Positions 8,668 to 17,277 of a stretch of DNA of 42,738 bases are shown one piece after another (position 1 is the stretch's first letter; every line of letters starts with the position of its first letter). Under the pieces are notes generated by a model. That model saw only the letters and a list, made by a program, of their open reading frames with translations, was not told the origin of the DNA and ran no database searches. This stretch comes from Acetobacter indonesiensis (GTDB lineage Bacteria > Pseudomonadota > Alphaproteobacteria > Acetobacterales > Acetobacteraceae): contig NZ_BAMW01000063.1 of the NCBI RefSeq assembly GCF_000963945.1, forward strand, positions 1 to 42,738, written 5' to 3'. The position numbers were made by a program, and so were the translations under genes.

Positions 8668-11193
8668 ATGAGCGACAGATGTGCGGCAATCTGTGGACAG
8701 TATAGCCGGTCAGTTCTGCTTTTTGGCACAGCACTCACTTCTCTTCTGCTCACTCCTTCCCTTTCTGTCGCCGCAACCGCACATACCCATGCGCACACCA
8801 AAAAGCAGCCTTTGCACACCCAGTCCGGCAAAACGGCGGCCGTAGCCCCCGTTCGCACCGCAAGTGCAGCCCCGGCACGGCACCGCCGCTCAGGTCCAAT
8901 GCACAGCAAAGACAGTGAAGAAATCAACGTCAGCACCCGCAGGGTCGCCAGCCGTGGCCCGGAAGTTGCTGTGACCCGCAAAGTCATGGACCGCTTTGTA
9001 GAGGGCACAAACCCGATGCAAATTCTGGCCCAGACCACACCGGGGGCAAACTTTACGTCAACCGATGCCTTCGGTCTGGATACGTATGGCAACACATTCT
9101 ACATGCGCGGGTTTACGCAAATGCAGATTGGCGCAACTCTGGACGGGATCCCGATGGGAACGCAGGGTTTTGCCAACTATAACGGTGTGTCCATCACGCA
9201 GGCCATGATTCAGGACGACATTGGCGGCATGACCATGTCTCAGGGTGCTGGCGCGCTTGACTCCTTCTCGGCCCAGAATCTGGGTGGAGCCATGACGTAT
9301 GTATCGTCAGACCCAAAAGACAAAGCGGGTGGTAAAATCAGCCAGACTTTTGGCAGCTATAATGCATTCCGCACCTATGGGCGCGTCGATAGTGGTGTGC
9401 TGAATTCCACCGGCACCAAGTTCTATGCGTCCTTCGCCCGCACCAAAACCAATATGTGGAAAGGTCAGGGTTATCAGAGCGAATTGCAGGCGGATGCCAA
9501 AGTGGTTCAGCCGCTGGGCAACCGCGGTAAAGTGACAGCCTTCTTTGGCTACGGTAACTTTACGCAGGGTAACTACCTGACAATGACAAAAAATATGTGG
9601 AAAACAATGGGGCGTTATTCCACATATTTGAAACCTGATTACGAAAAAGCAAAACTGTGGGCCTATTACGCACAGTACACATCTGACGTGCCACCGGGCT
9701 ATGAAGGTCTGCTGTCAAACGATGAAATTGGCGATTACGCCTGGGATGCATCGCAGATTCAGCGTACCTATCTGTCTTCCATCAACACCCATTATGATCT
9801 GTTCAAAAACGTAAAGTCAGACACTGTTATTTACGGCAACGTAAGTAGTGCTGTGCATGGTGGAACAAACAATTTTGTGACATCCCCAACCTATGGCACA
9901 CCAGAACTTCAGGCCGACGGCACTGTCTCTGGCGTACCCATGGCGCTTTCCATGGCGCATGCATTCATGCGGCGTCTGGGGGGAACGCAGAAATTTACGA
10001 TTGAAGCACCACACCATAACCGCATTGAAACCGGTGTCTGGTATGAAAATAATCACTGGATTTACAATCAGCGGTTGTATGAAGACGGCCTGACATCTGC
10101 CCATAACTGGCTGTCAGATTTCAAGCAGGGCACGGGTCATACCTGGTATAATAACTCATTCAACACCAATACGTTTCAGTTCTTCCTGCAAGACCGCTGG
10201 ACCATTATTCCGGGCATGAACCTGCTGGCAGGTTTCAAATCCCTGACACAGACAACCCATGGCGGCACGAAAGATGACTACACACAGCAACTGACAGCAG
10301 AAGGCTGGAACACCTATTACCGCCACGCGGCTAACGGCACATTGACCGCATCTGCGGCCTTCCTGCCCCATTTCAATTTTGATTATCACTTTCTTGATCA
10401 TCATGAATTTTATTGGGATATTGCTGAAAATATGCGGGCTTATGACTATTATTCACAGACTGCGACCAGCACTGCGTGGGGTGGTCTGGGTAATTCGTCT
10501 TACACCGCACAGCAGGTGTTCAATGCCAACAAAAAAGTGCTGAAACCCGAAAGAACATGGAACTACGTTGTGGGCTATCGGTACGACACACATCTGTTCT
10601 CTGCATCGGCTGACTTCTATCACACGGACTACTACAACCGTCTTGCATCAATCACAGAAGGCACAGCTAACAACGCCAACAGTGCTTATCTGAACGTCGG
10701 CCGTGAAACCATGAACGGTGCGGATGTGATGGGCACAATCCGCCCGTTTGAAGGGCTGGAAATTACCAACAGCTTTAGCTGGAACAATGCTGAATACCAG
10801 AGCCGGTCAATCAATTATGGTGGCACAAACTACAACATTAAAGGAAAACATCAGGTTTACTATCCGAAGTTTATGTATAAAGCGAACCTGAACTACACCT
10901 ACAAACGCGCCATGTTCAACTTCAACGTGAACTATATTGGCTCCCGCCCCATGACCTATCTGAATGACCAAAAAATTCCGTCTTACTGGGTCGCAAACAT
11001 GAATCTGGCTTACAATTTTGGGAAAATCGGCTTTACCCAGAACCTGAAAGCGACCTTCGGTATTACCAACCTGTTTGATTCAAACTATATTGGTGGGGTG
11101 TATGGTGCAGCATCGGTTCAGGGCGACAATAACGCCAACCTGTTCGTAGCCGCACCACGCCAGTTCTTTGGCACTGTTTCTGCTGAATTTTAA
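8668..11193 (+). CDS. TonB-dependent outer-membrane receptor
   Basis: This is a gated outer-membrane transporter taking up a scarce ligand with energy from TonB. The 841-residue product begins with a signal peptide (about residues 1-36), then a histidine- and alanine-rich linker. A possible TonB box reads EEINVSTR. The plug domain contains the typical MRGFTQMQIGATLDGIP stretch and a GAGALDSFSAQNLGGAM segment, and the rest is an aromatic-rich 22-strand barrel ending in a terminal Phe (GTVSAEF). I preferred the ATG at 8668, with AGGG seven bases upstream, over the in-frame ATG at 8620. The AEH-like hydrolase gene follows 69 bases later, which suggests that the ligand is a peptide or amino-acid derivative, but nothing in the receptor itself identifies it. 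Confidence 0.9.
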   Translation: MSDRCAAICGQYSRSVLLFGTALTSLLLTPSLSVAATAHTHAHTKKQPLHTQSGKTAAVAPVRTASAAPARHRRSGPMHSKDSEEINVSTRRVASRGPEVAVTRKVMDRFVEGTNPMQILAQTTPGANFTSTDAFGLDTYGNTFYMRGFTQMQIGATLDGIPMGTQGFANYNGVSITQAMIQDDIGGMTMSQGAGALDSFSAQNLGGAMTYVSSDPKDKAGGKISQTFGSYNAFRTYGRVDSGVLNSTGTKFYASFARTKTNMWKGQGYQSELQADAKVVQPLGNRGKVTAFFGYGNFTQGNYLTMTKNMWKTMGRYSTYLKPDYEKAKLWAYYAQYTSDVPPGYEGLLSNDEIGDYAWDASQIQRTYLSSINTHYDLFKNVKSDTVIYGNVSSAVHGGTNNFVTSPTYGTPELQADGTVSGVPMALSMAHAFMRRLGGTQKFTIEAPHHNRIETGVWYENNHWIYNQRLYEDGLTSAHNWLSDFKQGTGHTWYNNSFNTNTFQFFLQDRWTIIPGMNLLAGFKSLTQTTHGGTKDDYTQQLTAEGWNTYYRHAANGTLTASAAFLPHFNFDYHFLDHHEFYWDIAENMRAYDYYSQTATSTAWGGLGNSSYTAQQVFNANKKVLKPERTWNYVVGYRYDTHLFSASADFYHTDYYNRLASITEGTANNANSAYLNVGRETMNGADVMGTIRPFEGLEITNSFSWNNAEYQSRSINYGGTNYNIKGKHQVYYPKFMYKANLNYTYKRAMFNFNVNYIGSRPMTYLNDQKIPSYWVANMNLAYNFGKIGFTQNLKATFGITNLFDSNYIGGVYGAASVQGDNNANLFVAAPRQFFGTVSAEF

Positions 11194-11210
11194 TACTTTC
11201 CTTTAGAGTG

Positions 11211-11246
11211 GTCAGGGCAGCATTTCTACGCTGCCCTGACTTTTTT
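11211..11246 (+). terminator. Strong hairpin between TBDR and hydrolase genes
   Basis: GTCAGGGCAGC (11211-11221) and GCTGCCCTGAC (11230-11240) form an 11-bp perfect stem followed by six T residues. It should terminate or strongly attenuate transcription from the receptor gene. The next gene starts only 16 bases later, with no room for a separate promoter after the hairpin, so the hydrolase may be expressed by read-through. Confidence 0.9.
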
Positions 11247-11262
11247 GCGTTTAGGGGCAATT

Positions 11263-13176
11263 ATGAAAAAAAAGCTTTCCCTTTTGGTTGTTCTGGCGAC
11301 TACAGCTTTCCCTGCCTACGCACAGCAGGCGTCAGACGCGAATAATTCCATTCAGTATGACATGCCCAAAAATTTCACAGTCAATACAGATAGTTTCGAT
11401 TTTATTCGTAAAGAAGTCATGATTCCCATGCGCGATGGGGTCAAACTTCACACCGTTATTCTGATTCCAAAAACAGCACATAATGCCCCAATTCTTCTGA
11501 CACGCACCCCCTACAATGCCGACCATATGACATCTCAGGCAGAAAGCGGATCAATGGCATCCGTTCTGCAAGGCTATGACAACATGCCAGATGTTATTAA
11601 AGAAGGCGGCTATATTCGTGTGGTGCAGGACGTTCGTGGCAAATACGGGTCTGAAGGCCAGTATATCATGAACAAACCCATGCGTGGGCCGCTGAATACC
11701 AGTCAGACAGACCACAGCACGGATACGTGGGACACAATAGAATGGCTGGTGCACAATCTGCAGCAAAGCAACGGTAAAGTTGGCATTATCGGTGTTTCCT
11801 ATGACGGATATACCAGCATAACAGCCTTGTTCCACCCTCACCCGGCCTTAAAAGTCTCGGTTCCCATGAACCCCATGGTTGATGGATGGATGGGGGATGA
11901 CTGGTTCCATCATGGTGCATTTCGAGAAGAAATGCTTTCCTATATTTATAATCAGGATGCATCGCAAAAAAATACGTTCAAATGGTGGACGAACAGTTTT
12001 GATAACTACCAGCTTTTTCTAAATGGTATTTCAGCCGGTGCCATTGGTAAAGCACATGGTATGGACCAGATTGGCTTTTTTCGACAGATTCTGGCGCACC
12101 CAGCCTATGATAGCTGGTGGCAGACACAGGCAATGGATCGTCTGTTTGCAGACCAGAAACTGACAGTACCCACAATGCTTGTTCACAGCCTGTGGGACCA
12201 GGAAGATAATTACGGCGCTATTTCATTTTACTACACAGTTCAGAAACAGGCTGCATCAAACCCACTGTTATGGCTGGCCGTAGGACCGTGGAATCATGGG
12301 GGCGAAATCAAGGACGGGAGCACACTTGGCCCTGTAAAATTTCACTCTGATACCGGCTTGTATTTCCGCAAGAATATTCTGGCCCCTTTTCTGGCGCATT
12401 ATTTGAAAGACAGCTCAATACCGCTCCCGGCACACGTCACGGCCTTTCATACCGGGACAAACGAGTGGGAGACAGCCCCTGCTCTGCCAAAACAGGATTG
12501 CATAACCAACTGTGTAACACTTCACCTTTTAGCCCATCATGGTTTGGGGCTGGATGCCCCAAAAGGGGAAGCCGGAGTTGTGTCTTATGTGTCTGACCCT
12601 GAACACCCTGTGCCTTATGTTAAGCAACCTGTCATAACCCGCGGCGCGCCCAATTCTGAATGGGATGGATGGTTGGTAACAGACCAGAGAGCGGCGTCAT
12701 CACGCACGGATGTTGCAACCTTTACGTCGGATGTCCTGACAAAAGCTGTTTCCGTCACAGGGCAACCCCAAGTGCATCTGACAGCCACAACCACGGGCAC
12801 AGATGGAGATTTTGTTGTTAAACTGATTGATGTTTACCCTGACGAAGTGCCGGATCAGCGGGAAATGGGTGGATACCAGCTTATGGTAAGTGCTGATATT
12901 TTACGCGGCCGGTATAGAGAAAGTTTTGAACACCCCAAACCCATTACTCCAAACGTGCCACAGGTTTATCAAATGGCGCTTCCTCTCACCAACCACACGT
13001 TCCTGCCGGGCCACCGGATTATGATCCAGATCCAGTCAAGCTGGTTTCCACTATATGATAGAAACCCACAGACCTACGTGGATAATATTTTCACCGCGCC
13101 GCCAGAAGCCTACAAACCAACAACGATTGGTATTGATGTCGCCGGTAGCTGGTTAACACTACATCAAGGGAAATAA
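11263..13176 (+). CDS. Exported CocE/NonD-type serine hydrolase, alpha-amino acid ester hydrolase-like
   Basis: This is a predicted periplasmic alpha/beta hydrolase acting on esters or amides of alpha-amino acids. The 637-residue product has a signal peptide cleaved near residue 20 (FPAYA-QQA). The catalytic triad is visible: nucleophile S179 in GVSYDG, D312 in SLWDQED, H345 in GPWNHGG. The S-to-D distance of 133 residues equals that remembered for the Acetobacter turbidans enzyme (S205, D338, H370). The stretch around PMVDGWMGDDWFHHGAF is a hallmark of that enzyme group, and the C-terminal part is the jelly-roll domain of X-Pro dipeptidyl-peptidase relatives. The start at ATG 11263 follows AGGGG; an ATG at 11245 lies inside the terminator tail. 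A cocaine-esterase-like or peptidase role is the alternative. Confidence 0.85.
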   Translation: MKKKLSLLVVLATTAFPAYAQQASDANNSIQYDMPKNFTVNTDSFDFIRKEVMIPMRDGVKLHTVILIPKTAHNAPILLTRTPYNADHMTSQAESGSMASVLQGYDNMPDVIKEGGYIRVVQDVRGKYGSEGQYIMNKPMRGPLNTSQTDHSTDTWDTIEWLVHNLQQSNGKVGIIGVSYDGYTSITALFHPHPALKVSVPMNPMVDGWMGDDWFHHGAFREEMLSYIYNQDASQKNTFKWWTNSFDNYQLFLNGISAGAIGKAHGMDQIGFFRQILAHPAYDSWWQTQAMDRLFADQKLTVPTMLVHSLWDQEDNYGAISFYYTVQKQAASNPLLWLAVGPWNHGGEIKDGSTLGPVKFHSDTGLYFRKNILAPFLAHYLKDSSIPLPAHVTAFHTGTNEWETAPALPKQDCITNCVTLHLLAHHGLGLDAPKGEAGVVSYVSDPEHPVPYVKQPVITRGAPNSEWDGWLVTDQRAASSRTDVATFTSDVLTKAVSVTGQPQVHLTATTTGTDGDFVVKLIDVYPDEVPDQREMGGYQLMVSADILRGRYRESFEHPKPITPNVPQVYQMALPLTNHTFLPGHRIMIQIQSSWFPLYDRNPQTYVDNIFTAPPEAYKPTTIGIDVAGSWLTLHQGK

Positions 13177-13181
13177 ACGGA

Positions 13182-13209
13182 TTTGAAGAGCTTTTTATAG
13201 CTCTTCAAA
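13182..13209. terminator. Bidirectional terminator between convergent genes
   Basis: TTTGAAGAGCT (13182-13192) and AGCTCTTCAAA (13199-13209) form an 11-bp perfect stem with loop TTTTAT. The right arm is the last coding segment of the minus-strand dipeptidase gene (stop at 13195-13197), so the hairpin serves the hydrolase gene and overlaps the end of its neighbour. T-rich tails are short on both sides. Confidence 0.65.
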
Positions 13210-13926
13210 CGGAATGTTCTGGATTGGATAAAGCGCCCAGTCTTTATAATCAAAATGCCACCATTCAGCCGGAAGCTGCGTGAAGCCTTCCTTCTGCATT
13301 GCGTCTTTCAGCAGTTGCCGCGCTGCTTTCTGCTGAGCGGTCGCCCCGGCGTAGTCGGAATGCGCCCGTTCCGTCATTTCATCAAAGCCACTAGGCATCT
13401 CAATTTGTGCGCCGGTTTTCAGATCATACAGCGTCAGATCAACAGCACAGCCTCTATTATGACGCGATCCTGTCTGCGGATTAGCAACATACTGGTGTTT
13501 GTCAGCGGGGGTGGCATCCCAGAAAACCTTTGTAATAAACCATGGTCTGTAGGCGTCAAAAATCAAAAGCCCGTAGCCTTTCGTTTTTAGAAACGCCAAA
13601 ACACGCGAAAGAGCCTCCGCTGCCGGTTTTTCCAGAAAAGCGTGCGAGGACGCATAAACAGGCACACCTAGAAAATTCCTGTCTGTGGCGTAGCGCACAT
13701 CAAATTTGAAGTCCGGTGATAACGCTGCCAAATCGACCAGTTCGGGTTGCCGCAGCCCAGGCCCGGATTCAGGAGGGCGCTCTTTGCGCGCCTGCTCCAT
13801 AAGCTGCGCAACAGGTTTCAAAGGAGTGATACGAAAAATCATGGTCGATTGAGCCTCCTGACCATACGCAGAAAAGCAAGGGATATTCATGGCAAGCAAC
13901 GAGGCTGCAAGAATGGTTTTCTTCAC
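13195..13926 (-). CDS. ddpX: Exported D-alanyl-D-alanine dipeptidase (VanX/DdpX family, M15D)
   Basis: This zinc dipeptidase splits D-Ala-D-Ala, the terminal dipeptide of peptidoglycan precursors. The 243-residue product has a signal peptide (about residues 1-22, SAYG-QEAQ), which places it in the periplasm rather than the cytosol where resistance VanX works. Zinc ligands are H156 and D163 (SRHNRGCAVD) and H224, with general base E221 (EWWHFDY); the substrate arginine is R127 (DAYRP). AGGG lies just upstream of the ATG at 13926. There is no vanH, vanA or ddl gene nearby, so use as a scavenging enzyme for D-Ala is more likely than glycopeptide resistance. It is divergent from the next TBDR gene and convergent with the AEH-like gene. 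Confidence 0.92.
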   Translation of the reverse strand: MKKTILAASLLAMNIPCFSAYGQEAQSTMIFRITPLKPVAQLMEQARKERPPESGPGLRQPELVDLAALSPDFKFDVRYATDRNFLGVPVYASSHAFLEKPAAEALSRVLAFLKTKGYGLLIFDAYRPWFITKVFWDATPADKHQYVANPQTGSRHNRGCAVDLTLYDLKTGAQIEMPSGFDEMTERAHSDYAGATAQQKAARQLLKDAMQKEGFTQLPAEWWHFDYKDWALYPIQNIPFEEL

Positions 13927-14380
13927 ATAATTTCCCTTTGCGTCTGTGTGTCATGCCAATTCTATCACAGACAAACCATTTCCCAAGAAAATACTAAAAA
14001 TATATTTAATATTTTATAGTTTTTATATAAGAGAATCCGTAAGACCAAGGTTAACTGCCGACCATCCTCCTTTTTCCCTCGTCAAAATGATGAAAAACCA
14101 CTCTTATTTTACGTTTTCTGCATTCTACACCCTTCTTTATCATAACTTTCTCGCAATCTTGCGGACATAATTTGTAAGGATTTCGCTTCCGTTTTTATTC
14201 TTAATTTTTAATAAATTATGACAGTTCAGCGGTTTATATGCGTCTGATAGCATGCTCCTGTAAAAGGCAGCCTTAACCCTTGGCTAATGACACGCAATAA
14301 TTTCGAAATAGACACATCCCCGTTTTCTTCTGAAATATTTCTATATCGTATTTAAATGGCATTGCCGGAGGCGGAAGGTT
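13927..14380. promoter_or_regulatory. Divergent AT-rich control region between ddpX and TBDR
   Basis: This 454-base gap separates two divergent genes and should hold both promoters. It is clearly more A/T-rich than the flanking genes, notably at 13990-14030 and 14190-14220. A perfect 10-base palindrome, ATTTCGAAAT, sits at 14300-14309, about 70 bases before the receptor start, and a shorter one (CGCAA-TC-TTGCG) at 14152-14163. No coding frame of any recognisable family was seen. Confidence 0.45.
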
Positions 14381-17239
14381 ATGCGGAGCGTAGTTTTTTG
14401 TAGAAAGACAGTGCTATTATTAGGCATTTCTGCTTTCTGTTATGGATGGGCGACTGACGCGCATGCCCAGATTATCTCCTTACCCGGCACAACCACAGGC
14501 AAGGCGATTACCAACAAATCCTCTAAAAGCAGTAAGGTTTCATCAACAGCAGATGGTAAAAACGAGACCATTACTGTTGTGGGCACGCATCTGGGAGCCA
14601 AAGAAACAGCCGAGATTCAGCCTGTCACCATGATTACGGGTGAGCAGATTCAAAAATCATCGTCCATGACATTGGGAGACGTTTTTGCTCATATTCCTTC
14701 CATGGGGTTTTCGGGCAATACGTTCAGCAACGATGGTGGTTCGTGCCTGAATATTCGGAGTTTAGGTGTTGCCCGAACACTTGTTCTGGTTGACGGCCAC
14801 CGTATGGTGAATGGGAACGGATCTGTAGATTGCCCTGATGTTAACTCCATCATTCCTGCAATGGTTGACCGGATTGAAATACTAAAAGACGGGTCATCAA
14901 CCACGTATGGGTCAGATGCGATTGCAGGGGTGGTCAATATTATTCTCAAAAAGAATTTTACTGGCACTACGATTACCAGCAACGGTGGCATTAGTGAATA
15001 TGGTGATAACCAGACGGCTAACGTAACCATTGCGCATGGTTTCAACTTCATGCACGACCGCGGCAACTTTACAATCGCCGGCTCCTATAACTATCAGGCC
15101 CCCATGGCAGCGGATCAGCGCAAATGGGCAATGGAAGAAGCAAAAGTTAACAATCCACCCGGTCAGGCCCAATATTTTGGGTCACAATATGGACCCCAGC
15201 CTGTTTTTGCCGCCTTGAACGGCGGTGCGCCGCTAACAGCGCAAAGCGACGGTATTGCGCAATCTGTTATTTCTGACGGACATGGTGGATACCGCCCCTA
15301 TAGCTGGAATGATAATTACGATTATTCCAAAGATAATCAGATTATCTCTCAACAGCAGTGGGGGGCCTTATCTGGTACAGGCCATTTTGACGTTAACGAG
15401 TTTGTTCAGCTTTACATGACGGCCAATTATACCCACACCCAGACGCAGGATGTTGGCACGCCTATGTATGTGGCCACTCCTGCAACAACGCTGACGGGCA
15501 ATTCGGGGGCTGTTGTGGTGCCGTCTGGCACACCCGGCAACCCATTTGGTGAAGACGTGGCCATGTACCAACGTATGTTCGGCTTGGGCCGAGAATACGG
15601 TTACGGCAACGTCAATATGTATCAGTTCACCGGCGGGGTGCGCGGTTCATTACCGCATTCAGGCGGATGGACCTATGATGGCTTTTTCTCCTACGGAAAA
15701 ACAGCGACCTCTTCCAGCCTAAGCAATCAGGTAAACTGGAGAAACCTGGAGAATTCACTCGGGTTTCATCAGACTGGTGGCGCAGGTTCGACAGAAGGGT
15801 ATTATGACCCTAATTTATGCGCCAACACTGCTGGCTGTGCATCGTATAATCCCTTCTCGGGCGGCATGTCACGCGAAGCAGCAGACTATATCGGTTTTAC
15901 AGACACCTATCCTTCTGCGCAGGAACTACGTGATGTGCAGTTGACTTTCTCTAACAAACATATTGCAAAACTTCCTTATGGACCATTGGGTCTTTCTGTT
16001 GGTGTGGAACACCGTAGTCTGGACGGTTACTGGCATGCTTCGTGGGAAGATAAGGCTGGGCTGAATTCAAACTCCTACCGCACGGATACAAGCGGTGGCT
16101 ACAATGTGACAGAAGTTTTTGGAGAACTAAGTATCCCGCTTCTGAAGGATCTTCCAGGTGCGAAGGCTTTATCCGCTGAAGTGTCAGGGCGTTTTTCAAA
16201 CTACAACACCTATGGTCAAACTTATAACTGGCACGCGGGCCTCATTTACGCCCCGGTTTCTGATATCAGTTTCCGGGCGAATATCTCAACCGGGTTCCGC
16301 GCCCCCACCATTCAGGAGCTTTATAAGGGTAATCTGATCAGCCTGACGGGCACGCGTGATCCGTGTGCGTATATCGGCACCTTCCCAAGTTCCTTGCAGT
16401 CAATCGTAGCGAGCAACTGCCGCGCACAAGGCATCAACCCGAATACGTTCAAACAGAATAACGGTGTTATCAAGTATCAGACGGGCGGTAACATCCATCT
16501 GCAACCTGAAATCTCACGCACTTATACTATTGGTACAGTCATCACGCCACGCTTCCTACCCGGCTTTATGGCAACGGTTGATTACTTCCATACCCACATT
16601 ACCGAGACCATTGGCTACCCTACCCTTTCAACCGAGTTGAATGGCTGTTACAGCAGCGTAAATCTTTCAAGCTCCTACTGCTCTATTCTGAACGGTCGAG
16701 ACCTGAATGGGCAGCTTAACCCGGTCAACCGATATCAGAGCAACATGGGAGCGTTCATTGAAGACGGTTTGGATATTAACGCCAGCTATCATGTGCCGAT
16801 CAATTACAACAATGCCCTGACGTTTGGTGCGGATATTCAGGATGTCATGGCCTATAAAACCCAGACACAACCCAACCAGCCTTTTGTGAGCTATCTTGGG
16901 ACTGATTATGGCCCAATGAAATGGGTTGCCAACGGTACCATTACCTATACGCATGGTCCGTGGGCGCTAACATACATGCTGCGTTATATTGATGGTTTCC
17001 ACTATTACCCTAATTCCTCTTACGGGCCAGGATTGTCTCTGTGGTATAAAGTTGACCCAACATTTTATCATGACCTGATGCTTACCTATACCGGCAATAT
17101 CTATACCATTACTGGCGGCGTCAAAAATCTGGGAGGACAAGACCCGACATTCTATGCAAACGGTTCCTACAATACAGCCCCCGGAATCTACGATTATTCT
17201 GGACGCTATGTTTATCTGAAGGCACAGGTTCATTTCTAG
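14381..17239 (+). CDS. TonB-dependent outer-membrane receptor
   Basis: This 952-residue TonB-gated transporter has a signal peptide cleaved after A29 (ATDAHA-Q), a TonB box ETITVVGTH (62-70) and a plug with MTLGDVFAHIPSM and SLGVARTLVLVDGHRM. The long barrel contains FRAPTIQELYKG and ends in Phe (YLKAQVHF). The plug type (LVLVDGHR, YGSDAIAGVVNIILKK) is the large group without a siderophore link, used for peptides, oligosaccharides and other solutes. The start has GGAG about ten bases upstream. It heads a set with a membrane acyltransferase (17265) and a serine hydrolase (18555) on the same strand, which suggests a common substrate related to peptides or cell wall. The ligand is not identifiable from sequence. 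Confidence 0.92.
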   Translation: MRSVVFCRKTVLLLGISAFCYGWATDAHAQIISLPGTTTGKAITNKSSKSSKVSSTADGKNETITVVGTHLGAKETAEIQPVTMITGEQIQKSSSMTLGDVFAHIPSMGFSGNTFSNDGGSCLNIRSLGVARTLVLVDGHRMVNGNGSVDCPDVNSIIPAMVDRIEILKDGSSTTYGSDAIAGVVNIILKKNFTGTTITSNGGISEYGDNQTANVTIAHGFNFMHDRGNFTIAGSYNYQAPMAADQRKWAMEEAKVNNPPGQAQYFGSQYGPQPVFAALNGGAPLTAQSDGIAQSVISDGHGGYRPYSWNDNYDYSKDNQIISQQQWGALSGTGHFDVNEFVQLYMTANYTHTQTQDVGTPMYVATPATTLTGNSGAVVVPSGTPGNPFGEDVAMYQRMFGLGREYGYGNVNMYQFTGGVRGSLPHSGGWTYDGFFSYGKTATSSSLSNQVNWRNLENSLGFHQTGGAGSTEGYYDPNLCANTAGCASYNPFSGGMSREAADYIGFTDTYPSAQELRDVQLTFSNKHIAKLPYGPLGLSVGVEHRSLDGYWHASWEDKAGLNSNSYRTDTSGGYNVTEVFGELSIPLLKDLPGAKALSAEVSGRFSNYNTYGQTYNWHAGLIYAPVSDISFRANISTGFRAPTIQELYKGNLISLTGTRDPCAYIGTFPSSLQSIVASNCRAQGINPNTFKQNNGVIKYQTGGNIHLQPEISRTYTIGTVITPRFLPGFMATVDYFHTHITETIGYPTLSTELNGCYSSVNLSSSYCSILNGRDLNGQLNPVNRYQSNMGAFIEDGLDINASYHVPINYNNALTFGADIQDVMAYKTQTQPNQPFVSYLGTDYGPMKWVANGTITYTHGPWALTYMLRYIDGFHYYPNSSYGPGLSLWYKVDPTFYHDLMLTYTGNIYTITGGVKNLGGQDPTFYANGSYNTAPGIYDYSGRYVYLKAQVHF

Positions 17240-17250
17240 GCTACCGATAG

Positions 17251-17277
17251 GGGAGAAAGGCCAGACGGCTTTCTCCC
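17251..17277 (+). other. Hairpin straddling the presumed start of the acyltransferase gene
   Basis: GGGAGAAAG (17251-17259) and CTTTCTCCC (17269-17277) are perfectly complementary; inside, CC (17261-17262) can pair with GG (17267-17268), leaving G17260 bulged and AGAC as loop. It begins 11 bases after the receptor stop codon but has no T tract, so it is a poor terminator. It contains both the GGGGAG Shine-Dalgarno sequence (17250-17255) and the ACG codon at 17265 where the next protein should start. Confidence 0.6.

Noticed and set aside
13195..13926. Glycopeptide-resistance gene cluster
   Set aside because: Only the VanX-like enzyme is present, with a signal peptide; vanH, vanA and vanRS are absent.
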